Shown here: positions 1 to 12,214 of the stretch, one piece after another
How positions within the stretch are numbered: position 1 is the stretch's first letter
How the letters are laid out: each line of letters begins with the position of its first letter
DNA from: Streptomyces diastatochromogenes
Lineage (GTDB): Bacteria > Actinomycetota > Actinomycetes > Streptomycetales > Streptomycetaceae
DNA length: 64,000 nt
Reading direction: 5' to 3'
Assembly (NCBI GenBank): GCA_026913215.1
Contig: JAPTYK010000001.1
Coordinates: 2,480,001 to 2,544,000 of the forward strand
Translations under genes and position numbers: made by a program
Notes under the pieces: model-generated
The model's database searches: none
Told to the model about the DNA's origin: nothing
Seen by the model: the letters and a program-made list of their open reading frames with translations, nothing else

Positions 1-720
1 GACGAGGACCGAGCAGCGCTCGACGTGGCGGAGGAACTCCAGGCCGAGGCCGCGGCCCTGGCTGGCGCCGGGGATGAGGCCCGGGACGTCGGCGATCGTG
101 AGACGGTCGAACCGGCCGTGACCACGCCGAGGTTCGGGACGAGCGTGGTGAACGGGTAGTCCGCGATCTTCGGCTTGGCGGCCGAGAGGACGGAGATGAG
201 CGAGGACTTGCCGGCGCTCGGGTAGCCCACGAGCGCCACGTCGGCGACGGTCTTGAGCTCCAGGACGATGTCGCGCGCCTCGCCGGGCTCGCCGAGGAGC
301 GCGAAGCCGGGGCCTTGCGGCGGGCCGAGGACAGCGCGGCGTTGCCGAGGCCGCCGCGGCCGCCCTGTCCGGCGACGAAGGTGGTGCCCTGGCCGACGAG
401 GTCGGCGAGCACGTTGCCCTTCTTGTCGAGGACGACGGTGCCGTCGGGCACGGTCAGGACGAGGTCCTGGCCGTCCTTGCCGGCGCGGTTGTCACCGGCA
501 CCGGGCTGGCCGTTGGTCGCCTTGCGGTGCGGCGAGTGGTGGTACTCCAGGAGCGTGGTGACCGACTGGTCGACGACCAGGGTCACATCGCCGCCACGGC
601 CGCCGTTGCCGCCGTCGGGGCCGCCGAGCGGCTTGAACTTCTCGCGATGGACGGAGGCGCAGCCGTGGCCTCCGTTACCCGCGGCGACGTGCAGCTCGAC
701 GCGGTCCACGAAGGTGGTCA
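1..720 (-). CDS. obg: Obg/CgtA-family GTPase (N-terminal and G-domain part, runs off the window)
   Basis: Essential GTPase that binds the 50S ribosomal subunit and acts in late ribosome assembly and stringent or developmental control. The start is the ATG at 720, reading [20 protein letters not shown]. The glycine-rich Obg fold follows ([14 protein letters not shown]), then the P-loop GYPSAGKSS near 220 and the G3 motif DVPG near 80. The C-terminal part lies outside the window. Two apparent one-base deletions break the frame: in the C-run near 312 ([13 protein letters not shown]) and near 93 (GSTVFTIADVPG). An essential gene would not tolerate these, so I infer sequence error. It follows rplU-rpmA in the usual ribosomal-protein/obg order, 113 bp after rpmA. 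Confidence 0.95.
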
Positions 721-833
721 TGGTGGTGCCTCCAGAGAATTACTTACGTGCGGAATGTCTATCTAGTAACACGCGAAAGGCGGACCCGCTTCCCGGTCCG
801 GGAAGTGAGGTCCGCCTCCGCACAGTGTTCCGA

Positions 834-1088
834 TCAGGCGACCGGAACGATGTTCACGACCTTGCGGCCACGGTGGGTGCCGAACTGCACCGCGCCGGCC
901 TGCAGGGCGAACAGCGTGTCGTCGCCACCGCGACCGACACCCGCGCCCGGGTGGAAGTGGGTGCCGCGCTGGCGGACCAGGATCTCACCCGCGTTGACGG
1001 CCTGACCGCCGAAGCGCTTCACGCCGAGCCGCTGGGCATTCGAGTCGCGCCCGTTCCGGGTGGACGATGCGCCCTTCTTGTGTGCCAT
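834..1088 (-). CDS. rpmA: 50S ribosomal protein L27
   Basis: Structural protein of the large ribosomal subunit whose flexible N-terminus reaches the peptidyl-transferase centre. The 84-residue product begins [20 protein letters not shown] and holds the family core [10 protein letters not shown] and [11 protein letters not shown]. Length and sequence are normal, with no N-terminal cleavage sequence of the Firmicutes type. It lies 13 bp downstream of rplU on the same strand and upstream of obg, so the three genes are probably cotranscribed. Confidence 0.98.
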   Translation of the reverse strand: MAHKKGASSTRNGRDSNAQRLGVKRFGGQAVNAGEILVRQRGTHFHPGAGVGRGGDDTLFALQAGAVQFGTHRGRKVVNIVPVA

Positions 1089-1101
1089 GTCTCAGTCCCT
1101 C

Positions 1102-1422
1102 TTACTTCGCAGCCGCGGGGATACCGGTGACCTTGATCGCCGTGTACTGCTGACGGTGACCCTGGCGACGGCGGTAGCCGGTCTTGTTCTTGTAGCGCAG
1201 GATGTCGATCTTGGCGCCCTTGTGGTGGTCCACGACCTCGGCCGTGACCTTGATGCCGGCCAGGACCCACGGGTCGCTGGTCACGGCGTCGCCGTCGACA
1301 ACGAGCAGGGTCGAGAGCTCGACCGTGTCGCCAACCTTGGCAGTGGAAATCTTGTCAACCTCAACGATGTCGCCGACAGCAACCTTGTGCTGGCGACCAC
1401 CGCTGCGCACGATGGCGTACAC
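1102..1422 (-). CDS. rplU: 50S ribosomal protein L21
   Basis: Large-subunit ribosomal protein that binds 23S rRNA domain II and contacts L20. It is 106 residues long, of normal length, and begins [20 protein letters not shown]. The C-terminal region contains the conserved basic segment [15 protein letters not shown]. It is the first gene of the rplU-rpmA-obg unit. A promoter-like sequence lies about 150 bp upstream (see 1579-1608), leaving a leader long enough for structure-based autoregulation, although I could not identify a specific leader fold. Confidence 0.98.
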   Translation of the reverse strand: MYAIVRSGGRQHKVAVGDIVEVDKISTAKVGDTVELSTLLVVDGDAVTSDPWVLAGIKVTAEVVDHHKGAKIDILRYKNKTGYRRRQGHRQQYTAIKVTGIPAAAK

Positions 1423-1578
1423 GCGGATCTCTCTCTCACTCGGGGTGGAACCTCTGAAGCCAGCCGCTCACACGGGCCCGGGGCCCGCGGCGTTCCGGAA
1501 TCGGACGAGCGGCCTCTCCCGGCGAGCGGGAGGAGGTGCTCAGAGGCGCGGCATGCCGATCAGACACGCCGACGGTCT

Positions 1579-1608
1579 AGGTTACGGGCGGCTGCCACAG
1601 AGGGTCAA
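1579..1608 (-). promoter_or_regulatory. Predicted housekeeping promoter for rplU-rpmA-obg
   Basis: On the minus strand a TTGACC (1608-1603) is followed after 18 bp by TAACCT (1584-1579), close to the primary (HrdB-type) -35/-10 consensus. The predicted transcription start near 1572 would give an approximately 150-nt leader before rplU. The sequence lies between the rne terminator and rplU. Confidence 0.55.
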
Positions 1609-1618
1609 TTCGCCCGTG

Positions 1619-1661
1619 CGGTGCGGGCCGCCCCTCCGCCGGGGAGGGGCGGCCCGCACCG
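1619..1661 (-). terminator. Rho-independent-type terminator of rne
   Basis: A perfect 19-bp GC-rich inverted repeat with a 5-nt loop lies directly downstream of the rne stop codon (1667). It has no U-run, as is common for actinobacterial terminators. It separates rne from the rplU promoter. Confidence 0.75.
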
Positions 1662-1666
1662 GCCGG

Positions 1667-4600
1667 TCAGTCCTGGGCCGGGGCGGCGGTCTTCTCCGCC
1701 GCCTTCTTGGCCGGGGCCTTCTTGGCGGTGGTCTTCTTCGCCGCGGTCTTCTTGGTCGCCGCCGTCTTCTTGGTGGCGGCCTTCTTGGGCGTGGTCTTCT
1801 TCGCCGCGGTCTTGCGCGCCGCCGTCTTCTTGACGGGGGCGGGCTCGGCCTCGGCGGCCTCGGCCGGCGCCTCGGTGCTCTCGGCCGGGGCCGTGGTCAC
1901 CACGACGACGGCCGCCTCCTCGGCGCCCGCGGGCGAACCGGCGGGAGCGGTGGCCTTGCGGACCACCCGGCGACGGGCACGCGGCGCGGCGGCCGCGGGG
2001 CCTCCTCGACGGCGGGCTCGGCGACGGCCTCGACGACCGGCTCCGGCGCCACGACGGGCTCCGGCGCGGGCTCGGCGACCGGCTCGACGACGACCTCGGC
2101 CGGCGCCTCCGTGGTGGAGACGACCGGGGACGTCACCCGGCGGGTGGCACGACGGCGACCGCGCGGGGCCGGGGCGGGGCCTCCTCGGCGACGGGCTCGA
2201 CCACCGGCTCCGGCGCCACGACGGGCTCCGGCTCCGGGGCGGTCTCGGCGGCGACGACCGGCTCGGGCTCGGCGACGGGCGCCGGCTCGAAGTCGATGGC
2301 CTCGGTCTCCACGACCGGCGCCGGGGCGACGGGCGTCGAGACGACCAGGGCGGACACCCGGCGGGTGGCGCGACGGCGGCCACGACCGCGCGTGGCGGCG
2401 GCCTCGGCCTCGGCGACGGAGCCGTACAGCTCCTCGTCCGGGGCGATCGGCACCGGCACGGCCACCGGGGCGGCCAGCTCGGCGGCGACCTCGGCCTCGG
2501 TCTCGACCTCGGTCTCCGCCGTCTCCACGGCCTCGGCGTGCTCGTGCTCGTGGACGTGCTCGGCGCCGCCGCGACCGCGCTTCTTCGCGCGCTTGCCGCC
2601 ACCGCCACCGGCGGTGGCCGGCTGTCCATGTGCACGATGACGCCGCGGCCGTTGCAGTGGACGCAGGTCTCGGAGAAGGACTCCAGGAGGCCCTGGCCGA
2701 CCCGCTTGCGGGTCATCTGGACCAGGCCAAGCGAGGTGACCTCGGCCACCTGGTGCTTGGTCCGGTCCCGGCCCAGGCACTCCAGGAGGCGGCGCAGCAC
2801 CAGGTCGCGGTTGGACTCCAGGACCATGTCGATGAAGTCGATGACGACGATGCCGCCGAGGTCGCGCAGGCGCAGCTGGCGGACGATCTCCTCGGCCGCT
2901 TCGAGGTTGTTCCTCGTCACGGTCTCTTCGAGGTTGCCGCCCTGGCCGGTGAACTTGCCGGTGTTGACGTCGACGACGATCATCGCCTCGGTCTTGTCGA
3001 TCACCAGCGAGCCGCCGGACGGCAGCCAGACCTTGCGGTCCAGCGCCTTCATGAGCTGCTCGTCGATCCGGTACGTGGCGAAGACGTCGACCTCGCTCGT
3101 CCACTTGGACAGGCGGTCGGCCAGGTCGGGCGCGACGTGCGAGACGTATCCGTGGATGGTCTCCCAGGCGTCGTCGCCGCTGACGATGACCTTCGAGAAG
3201 TCCTCGTTGAAGATGTCACGGACGACGCGGACGGTCATGTCCGGCTCGCCGTAGAGCAGGCTCGGCGCGGACGTCGAGATCTGGGCGGCCTTCTTCTGGA
3301 TGTCGGCCCACTGCGCCTGCAGGCGCTCGACGTCGCGGCGCAGCTCGTCCTCGCTCGCGCCCTCGGCGGCGGTGCGCACGATGACGCCCGCGTCCTCGGG
3401 GACGATCTTCTTGAGGATGGTCTTCAGGCGGGCGCGCTCGGTGTCCGGGAGCTTGCGGCTGATGCCGGTCATCGAGCCCTCGGGGACGTACACGAGGTAG
3501 CGGCCCGGGAGGGAGACCTGGCTGGTCAGACGCGCGCCCTTGTGGCCGATCGGGTCCTTCGTGACCTGCACGAGGACCGACTGGCCGGACTTGAGGGCGG
3601 ACTCGATGCGGCGCGGGCCGTTGCCCATGCCGAGCGCCTCGAAGTTGACCTCGCCGGCGTACAGGACGGCGTTGCGGCCCTTGCCGATGTCGACGAAGGC
3701 GGCCTCCATGGACGGCAGCACGTTCTGGACCTTGCCCAGGTAGACGTTGCCGACGTACGAGGTGGCCTGCTCCTTGTTGACGTAGTGCTCGACGAGCACG
3801 TTGTCTTCCAGGACGCCGATCTGGGTGCGCTCGCCGTTCTGGCGGACGACCATGACGCGCTCGACGGCCTCGCGGCGGGCGAGGAACTCGGCCTCGGTGA
3901 TGATCGGGACGCGGCGGCGGCCCTGCTCGCGGCCTTCGCGGCGGCGCTGCTTCTTGGCCTCCAGGCGGGTCGAGCCCTTGATGGACTGGACCTCGTCGGC
4001 GCTCGTACCGGGCTCGGCCTTCTCGCGGGCCGGGCGGGGCTCGCGGACCTTGACGACCGTACGGACGCCGTCCTCGTCGCCCGCCTCGACGTCGGCGGAG
4101 GCGTCCCGCTGCGGCGGCGGCGACGGCGGCGACGGCGGGAGCTGCTGGAGCCGCCGGCGTAGGCCTCGGCCTCCTCCGGCTCCTCCTCGGACTCCTCGGC
4201 CTCCTCGGCCTCGTCCTCGGCGTGCGGCTCCTCGCCCTCCTCGGTCTCCTCGGCCTCGGTGAGCTCGCCGCGACGGCGACGACGGCCGCCACGGCGGCGA
4301 CGGCGGGACGGACGGTCCTCGTACTCGTCCGCCTCCTCGGCCTCGGCCTCCTCGATCTCGTCGGCGACGGCCTCGACCTCGGGCTCGTCGGCGACGGTGG
4401 CCGGGACGGGCTCGACTGCGACGGGCTCGCCACGGCGGCGACGGCGACGGCGGAGCCGGTCTCGGCGCGCTCGGGCTCCTCCACGACCTCGACCGTCTCG
4501 ACGGCCTCGACGGCCTCGACCGTCTCGTCCTCCTCCGGCTCCTCGGCCACGGCGGCGGCCGCGGCGAAGGCGGCGGTCTCCGGGTCTGGAACATCGGCTC

Positions 4601-5495
4601 GGCGAAGACCGGGGCCTGGAAGACGGCGACGGCGGGGCGCGCGGCGCGGCGCGGCTCGCGGGCCGGGGCGGCTCGGAGGTGAACTGCGGCGAGGTGACGC
4701 GGCGGCGGCCGCGCCACGGGTGGCGGCGGTCTCGGCGGCGGCGACCTCGGCCTCGTCGGCGGCGATCTGCTCGACGGTGGACGCCGGCAGCGACTCGCCG
4801 GCGGGCGCGGCCTCGGCGGGCGCCTCGGGCGAGGTGGCCTTGCGGGTGGCACGGCGGCGGGTGCGCGGCGCCGGGGCGGCCTCGGCCTCGACGACCGGCT
4901 CGGCGGCGGCCACGGGCTCCACCGTCTCCTCGACGGCGGCCGACTCGGCGGCGACCGGCTCGGCGGCGGCCGTGGAGGTCACCGGCGAGGTGGCCTTACG
5001 GGTGGCACGGCGGCGGGTGCGCGGCGCGGGCGCGGCCTCGGCGGCGGGCTCCGCCGTCTCCTCGGCAGCGACCGACTCGGCAGCGACCGACTCGGCGGCG
5101 ACCGGCTCGACGGCGACCGGCTCGGCGGCGGCCGTGGAGGTCACCGGCGAGGTGGCCTTACGGGTGGCGCGGCGGCGCGGGCGGGCGGGGGCGGCCTCGG
5201 GGCCTCCTCGACGGCCTCGGCCGCGGGGTCTCGGCGACCGGCTCCACGACCGGCTCGGCCGGGGTCTCCGCGGCGGGCGCCGTGGCCTTGCGGGTGGCGC
5301 GGCGGCGGGTGCGCGGCGCCGGGGCGGCCTCGGCCTCGACCGGGGCGGCCTCCGCGGCGGGGCCTCCACGGCCCCGCGGGTCTCCGCGGTGGCGCCCGTC
5401 ACCGGCGGACCGGCGGGGCGGGAAGCGGCGCGGCGCCTGCGGCGCGGCGGCAGCTTGTCACCGGGGGCGTTGGTGTCTTCGTTGGACTCGAGCAT
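1667..5495 (-). CDS. rne: RNase E/G family endoribonuclease with long repetitive arms
   Basis: Single-strand-specific endoribonuclease for rRNA/tRNA processing and mRNA decay. The catalytic core lies at about 2630-4080: the S1-like RNA-binding segment (YVGNVYLGKVQNVLPSMEAA), the Mg-binding aspartates in VVDVNTG and VVIDFIDM, and the zinc-link CVHCNGRG, all in the family order. The core sits in the middle, as known for streptomycete RNase E. The N-terminal arm (start ATG 5495, MLESNEDTN) and C-terminal arm are Ala/Glu/Pro/Arg-rich, with repeated RRATRKAT basic motifs. The last ~55 residues are a Lys/Ala/Thr tail (KKTAAKKTTAKKAPAKK). At least six frame changes occur in the arms, in G/C-runs (for example near 2610, 4140, 4440, 4600, 5205 and 5360). 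They are most likely sequencing errors. Confidence 0.93.
4826..5316 (-). repeat. Repeated RRATRKAT-coding units in the rne N-terminal arm
   Basis: The sequence encoding an Arg-rich motif (TRRRATRKATSP) occurs four times, at about 4826-4865, 4986-5025, 5150-5185 and 5281-5316. The copies are separated by Ala/Glu/Val spacers of variable length. Related copies recur in the C-terminal arm near 1957, 2134 and 2356. These are basic short linear motifs in a disordered scaffold, plausibly RNA- or protein-binding. Confidence 0.7.
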
Positions 5496-5796
5496 GCGGG
5501 GTTTCTCCGTCACGCTCCCGGGCGCCGCGCCTGGTTCCGGTCCGGCGGCACGGTCGCGCCTGTGGCGCGGTGCCGCCGTCCGGGGCGCGGGCGCCGCACG
5601 GGAGCTGTATGTCTGGCTCGCCGGTTCCGTACGCCCTGTGCGGACGGCCTGGCGAAAGTCTCCTGGTCAGTGCGCTGCCCGACCCAGGTGGCTCCCGAGT
5701 GCCAGGGCGGCGCTACGACGACCGCTCCCTACGCGGTACCGGCACCCGGCGCCGTCGCTGAGGCAGCTGCCTCGCGGTCGGGCGCGAGCGGGTCGG
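5496..5796. other. Intergenic region upstream of rne (301 bp)
   Basis: This gap separates the rne start from the end of the TIGR03936 gene. It should carry the rne promoter and 5' leader. I saw no clear promoter hexamers, RNA gene or strong terminator, and no protein-coding frame that resembles a family. Confidence 0.5.
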
Positions 5797-6617
5797 TCAC
5801 CGTGCCGGACTCTCGTCGAAGAGCCCCTGCGCCAGCCTGGTCACCGCAGCGGGGACCGGCGGCGCCAGGTCGGCCACAGCTCGGAGACCGGACAGGACGT
5901 CGTCGGGTCGCACGGCAGGTGTCACGTGCCGAACAACCAGCCGCAGTATCGCACAAGCGCTGTCCAGCGGCCTATCACCCTGGGGATCGCCCTGGGGACG
6001 GGCCGTGGTCAGCTCGGTGACGGCGGAACGGGCGTCGAAGGTGCGGACTCCGTTCTTGGTCTTGCGCTGTACTTCCACCGTCTCGGCCGCGAGAAACGTC
6101 TCGACGGCCTTCTCGGCGTCTTCGACCGTGACGCCTTCGAGCCGCAGCTCCCACACGGAGGCGGTGAGCCGGTCGGCGAGACCCGAGGTCCGGGCCTCGA
6201 CGGCGTCGGTGATGTCGAGGCCGGCGGGAGGGACTCGTCGAGCAGGGCCCGCAGGGTCTCCGGGTCGCGCGCCTCGGTGAGCGCGATCTCCAGGTACTCG
6301 GCCTCGGAGCCCGTGCCCGTCGGGGCGGCGTTGGCGTACGAGACCTTGGGGTGCGGGGTGAATCCCGCCGAGTACGCCATGGGCACCTCGGCACGGCGCA
6401 GCGCACGCTCGAAGGCGCGCTGGAAGTCACGGTGGCTGGTGAACCGGAGGCGGCCGCGCTTGGTGTAGCGCAGTCGGATGCGCTGCACCGCCGGTGCGGG
6501 CGGCGGGCCTTCGGGCTGTCGCTTGCCCAGTGGTTCTTCTCCTCGGTGCGGGGCGGGCGCGGGTGGCGCTCCGCCCGGAAGTTCGGGGGACGGCCCCGGG
6601 CGGCCCGCCCGGATCAC
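5797..6617 (-). CDS. TIGR03936 family radical SAM-associated protein (DUF2344)
   Basis: Partner protein of the TIGR03960 radical SAM enzymes; biochemical role unknown. The diagnostic N-terminal block is visible: QRIRLRYTKRGRLRFTSHRD, then AEVPMAYSAGFTPHPKVS and GTGSEAEYLEIAL. The C-terminal part (WELRLEGVTVEDAEKAVETF, then VQRKTKNGVRTFDARSAV) is in another frame because of one missing C near 6226 (LPPGLDI). The first ~45 residues are Pro/Gly-rich and the true start may be further in, near 6527. It lies between rne and a Trp-rich repeat protein, two genes away from its TIGR03960 partner. Confidence 0.88.
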
Positions 6618-6720
6618 CCCGCGTCCTGCGGGGAGATCTCGGGGCGGGCACCGCTCCGGGGACGTTCGGTCGTACTACCCAGAGTACGCGCACGGGCAGG
6701 CCCCGGTTCCCCGGGCTCGG

Positions 6721-7354
6721 TCAGCGGGGTCCGCCGAAGAGGGCGAGGCGCACCTCCGGGCCGCGGCGCGGACGGCCCGCGCGGCGGTGGCGACGGGCGC
6801 CCACACCCAGGTCCGCAGCCAGTGGCCGACCGGCGTGAGGACCACCCGGTACGCCCAGGCGAGGGGCGCCCGACCGCGTTCCACAGCACCCAGCCGACGG
6901 CCCGGCCGAGGGCCCGCGAGACCAGCCCGGCGATGCCCCAGGCCCAGGCGAGCACGGCGCCGACCGCCCGGCCGACGGGCGCGAGGACGTACTGCCAGAG
7001 CCAGCCGAGCGGGGTGACGACCAGCAGGTCGACGACCCACCACAGGGCCTTGAGGACGGGGAGGAGGACCCAGCGCCAGAGCCAGGTCAGCGGGGTGACG
7101 ACCAGCAGGTCGATCACCCACCACAGGGCCCGGCCGACCGGGGCGATCACCCATTCCCACAGGAACCGCAGCGGGATCACGACCAGGTGGTGGATCAGCC
7201 ATCCGAGGGCGCGGCCGACCGGGGCGAGGACCCAGCGCCACAGCTGCTTCACGCAGAAGGCGAAGGCGTCCCAGAGCAGCCGGACGGGCAGGACGATCAC
7301 CAGGGCGACGGCGCGCGCGACCCCGGTGAGGCAGCCCGGGTTTTCCGTGTTCAT
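6721..7354 (-). CDS. Trp-rich membrane-associated repeat protein of unknown function
   Basis: No family recognised. The ATG at 7354 starts MNTENPGCLTGVARAVALVI. After one hydrophobic segment come three 27-residue repeats (residues 44-124), each of the form APVGRALWWVIDLLVVTP ending in LWRWVL, then a degenerate fourth unit and a basic tail (APVATAARAV). The repeats are amphipathic to hydrophobic with regularly spaced Trp, suggesting membrane insertion or membrane-surface helices. Two missing G/C bases (near 6868 and 6763) must be restored to reach the stop at 6721. Restored length is 211 residues, and the stop context LALFGGPR supports this. It is embedded between TIGR03936 and TIGR03960 genes on the same strand, so a link to that system is possible. 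Confidence 0.75.
6983..7225 (-). repeat. Three tandem 81-bp coding repeats
   Basis: Three consecutive 81-bp units encode the 27-residue Trp-rich repeats of the protein above. Units 1 and 2 are the most alike; unit 3 begins LPVLKALWW. The period is exact with no intervening bases. Confidence 0.85.
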
Positions 7355-7418
7355 GCCCAGAACGACGCGAAGGCCCGGCGGAGGGTTTCCCCTCCGCCGG
7401 GCCGTCACGCAAGTGTTA

Positions 7419-9348
<1,930 letters not shown>

Positions 9349-9400
9349 CTCGAACCTTCGTGAGCTGGCAGGGGGGCGACTCTCAAGCGTACCCCGGTGC

Positions 9401-10991
9401 TCAGCGGGTCAGTGCCGCCCGGACCTCCGGGGCCGAGGCCCGCGCCCACGCCCCGGGCAGCTCCCGCTCGGTCGCGGCGGCCGCCGCCTCCTCACGGCCG
9501 TGGAGAAGTCCCCAGGTGAAGGCCGATTCGCCGGCGCCGTGGGCCTGGATCGCCAGCTCGCGGAGGGCCGCGCGGGCGACCACCTCGTCCTGGTGTTCGC
9601 CGAGGAGCGTCTGGACGGCCTTCACGCGCTTGGCGAGCTTCTTCGCGGGCTTCCCGAGGGTGGGGCGGGCGGCCTCGGCGGCGTAGCGGGCGCGCTTGGC
9701 GGCCTTGCGGGCCGCGTGGAGGGCGAGGTCCCGCTCGTGGCCGGGGTCCAGGGCGAGGGCGTGGTCGACGCGGCCGGCGAGGCGGGCGTGGTCCTGAGGA
9801 CGGCGCGGGCGAGCACCTCGTGGGCGTCGCGCCCGGCGGCCTTGCGCAGGGGCGGGTCGGCGAGGAGGGCGTGGAGGGCTTCGAGGAGGGCCAGGTGGCG
9901 GGCGGAGTCCAGGGCGTCGAGGGCCCTGCGGCGGGCGTCGCGGCCCCGGGCGGTGGTCCAGATCCGCAGCCGGGCCCCGACGGGGCCGAGGCGGAGGGTC
10001 TTGGGGACCTCGTCGAGCGCGGCGCGCAGCCGCTCGCCGAGGACCTCGTGGTCGCGGGCGGCGCCGAGCTCGCCGGCGAGCCACTTCAGCTCCTCGCCGA
10101 GGGGGTCGGTGACCTCCCGGTCGAGGACGGGGCGGCACGTCTTGAGGGCGCTGCGCAGCCGCCGGCAGGCGACGCGCAGCTGGTGCACGGCGTCGGGCAG
10201 GTCGCGCCGCACGGCGGGGTCGAGCGCGACGATCGCCTCGGCCTGCTCGCGTACGTAGGCGAGCACGGCGGCTCCGGCGGTGCCGGGGCGCTCCGCCGGG
10301 GCCGGGGGCTTTCCCGTCCTTCCCGTCGCGTGGCGGGCGCGGCGCCCGAGCCCTCGGCCGGCTGCCGGGCGTCGCCCGGGGACTCCGCCGGCGGGGTCGT
10401 CTCGGCCAGGGCCCTGGCCAGTTTCGACGGGGCCCGTGAGGGGAGGATGCCAGCCTTCCTGAGGCGTTTCTCCATCGCGTCGAGGAGGCTCTCGTCGTCG
10501 ACGCCGTCCGCGAGCTCGACCTCGATCTCGGTCCAGGAGGCCTCTCCCCCGTCCGGGAGGCGTTCCGCGTGGACCGTGTCGACGGAGAGTTCGGCGAGGA
10601 GGGTGCCGTCCGCAGCGAGCAGGTGGCGGACGTCGCGCGCGGAGCGGAGCCGGACGACCGGGACGACCTCGGCGTGCCGGACGCGGGAACGCAGGAGCCC
10701 CGCGAGCTCACCCGGCAGGGTGTCGCTCAGCGGGGCTCTGATCTCGTCGCGGACTCCGGCGGCGACGGGGAACTTCAGGTGCCAGCCCGCGTCGCTCCCG
10801 CCGGTGCGGCGGCGGAGGGTGAGCCCGTCGGCCGCCAGCCGGAGGTCGGGGGTGTCGTGGTAGACGGCGTCGAGCTCCATGACGCCGTCGTCGGCGACGG
10901 ACGACACCCCGGGGACGCGGGTGAGGTCGGGGAGCGCCGTGTCCCCGGTGGCTTCGTACTTTCGCTCGATCTCGCGTTTCGTCTCGGCCAT
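9401..10991 (-). CDS. CYTH and CHAD domain-containing protein
   Basis: The CYTH domain (triphosphate tunnel fold, inorganic triphosphatase-like) occupies residues 1 to about 205. It carries the signature EIERK (ExExK) near the N-terminus and alternating acidic/basic strands such as WHLKFPV and WTEIEVELAD. A Pro/Ala-rich linker leads to a His-rich alpha-helical CHAD domain (DAVHQLRVACRRLRSALKT, GAARDHEVLGERL, AARKAAKRARYAAEA). CHAD domains bind polyphosphate, so a role in polyphosphate or phosphate metabolism is likely but not proven. Two one-base deletions near 10300 and 9790 break the frame. The start ATG at 10991 gives MAETKREIERKYE. Confidence 0.92.
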
Positions 10992-11010
10992 GTGTCGAAC
11001 CTAGTCGCCG

Positions 11011-12210
11011 TCAGGCCGTCATGGGGCGCTGGACGCGGATCGACTGGAGCAGTCCGATCGCCACCCACACGGCGAACATCGACGAGCCGCCGTACGAGAC
11101 GAACGGCAGGGGCAGACCGGCGACGGGCATGATGCCGAGGGTCATGCCGATGTTCTCGAAGGACTGGAAGGCGAACCAGGCGATGATCCCGGCGGCGACG
11201 ATCGTGCCGTAGAGCTCGGTGGTCTCGCGGGCGATGCGGCAGGCGCGCCAGAGGATGACGCCGAGGAGGACGAGGATCAGGCCGGCGCCGACGAAGCCGA
11301 GTTCCTCGCCGGCCACGGTGAAGACGAAGTCGGTCTGCTGTTCGGGGACGAACTGGCCGGTGGTCTGCGAGCCCTTGAAGAGGCCGGCGCCGAGGAGGCC
11401 GCCGGAGCCGATGGCGATGCGCGCCTGGTTGGTGTTGTAGCCGACGCCGGCGGGGTCGAGGTCGGGGTTGGCGAAGGCCGCGAAGCGGTTGATCTGGTAC
11501 TCGTCGAGCATGCCGAGCGCGGTGACGAGGACCGCGCCGAGGACGCCGGCGCCGATGAGTCCGAGGACCCAGCGGTTGGAGGCGCCGGAGGCGAGGAGCA
11601 CGCCGAGCACGATGACGATCATGACCATGACCGAGCCGAGGTCGGGCATCAGCATGACGATGCCCATGGGGAGGGCGGCCAGGGCGAGGGCCTTGGCGAC
11701 CGTGCGGTGGTCGGGGTGGAGCTGGTCGCCGGCGTCGACCTTGGCGGCGAGGAGCATCGCCATGATCAGGATGATCGTGATCTTCACGAACTCGCTGGGC
11801 TGGAGGGAGAAGCCGCCGCCGATGACGATCCACGCGTGGGCGCCGTTGATGGTGGCGCCGAGCGGGGTGAGGACGGCGAGGATCAGCACGATCGAGAGGC
11901 CGTAGAGGATCGGCACCGCGCCGCGCAGGGTGCGGTGGCCGAGCCAGACCGTGCCGATCATCAGGGCGAGCCCGATGCCGGTGTTGAGCAGGTGCCGGAA
12001 GAGGAAGTAGTACGGGTCGCCCTGGTTGAGCTCGGTGCGGCCCCGGGTGGCGGACCAGACGAGCAGCGAGCCGATGCCGGAGAGGGCGAGCGCCGAGAGC
12101 AGGATGGGCCAGTCGAGCCGACGGAGCACCGAGTCGCGGGCGGCCAGCTTGGCGAGGGTGCCGCGCTCGGGCGCGTACCGGGAGACGGAGAAGCCGTGGG
12201 GTGCGGTCAT
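11011..12210 (-). CDS. rodA: RodA/FtsW/SpoVE-type SEDS peptidoglycan polymerase
   Basis: Membrane glycosyltransferase that polymerises lipid II and works with the cognate PBP2. The 399-residue product begins MTAPHGFSVSRYAPERG (ATG 12210) and has about ten hydrophobic segments. Family motifs seen include NGAHAWIVIGG, LQPSEFVKI, LMPDLGSVMV and the C-terminal LPLPFVSYGGSSM. It lies 4 bp downstream of mrdA in the mre operon, fitting a RodA/Sfr role in lateral wall or spore wall synthesis. The gene is uninterrupted. Confidence 0.96.
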   Translation of the reverse strand: MTAPHGFSVSRYAPERGTLAKLAARDSVLRRLDWPILLSALALSGIGSLLVWSATRGRTELNQGDPYYFLFRHLLNTGIGLALMIGTVWLGHRTLRGAVPILYGLSIVLILAVLTPLGATINGAHAWIVIGGGFSLQPSEFVKITIILIMAMLLAAKVDAGDQLHPDHRTVAKALALAALPMGIVMLMPDLGSVMVMIVIVLGVLLASGASNRWVLGLIGAGVLGAVLVTALGMLDEYQINRFAAFANPDLDPAGVGYNTNQARIAIGSGGLLGAGLFKGSQTTGQFVPEQQTDFVFTVAGEELGFVGAGLILVLLGVILWRACRIARETTELYGTIVAAGIIAWFAFQSFENIGMTLGIMPVAGLPLPFVSYGGSSMFAVWVAIGLLQSIRVQRPMTA

Positions 12211-12214
12211 CTGT

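Noticed and set aside
1202..4162. Very long plus-strand open frames opposite rne and (at 12026-14500) opposite mrdA
   Set aside because: They are antisense shadows created by high G+C; composition is repetitive Arg/Ala/Gly without family motifs, while the minus-strand frames carry intact family signatures.
4826..5316. CRISPR-like or satellite array
   Set aside because: The repeats are in frame in rne, diverge between copies and have coding spacers of unequal length.
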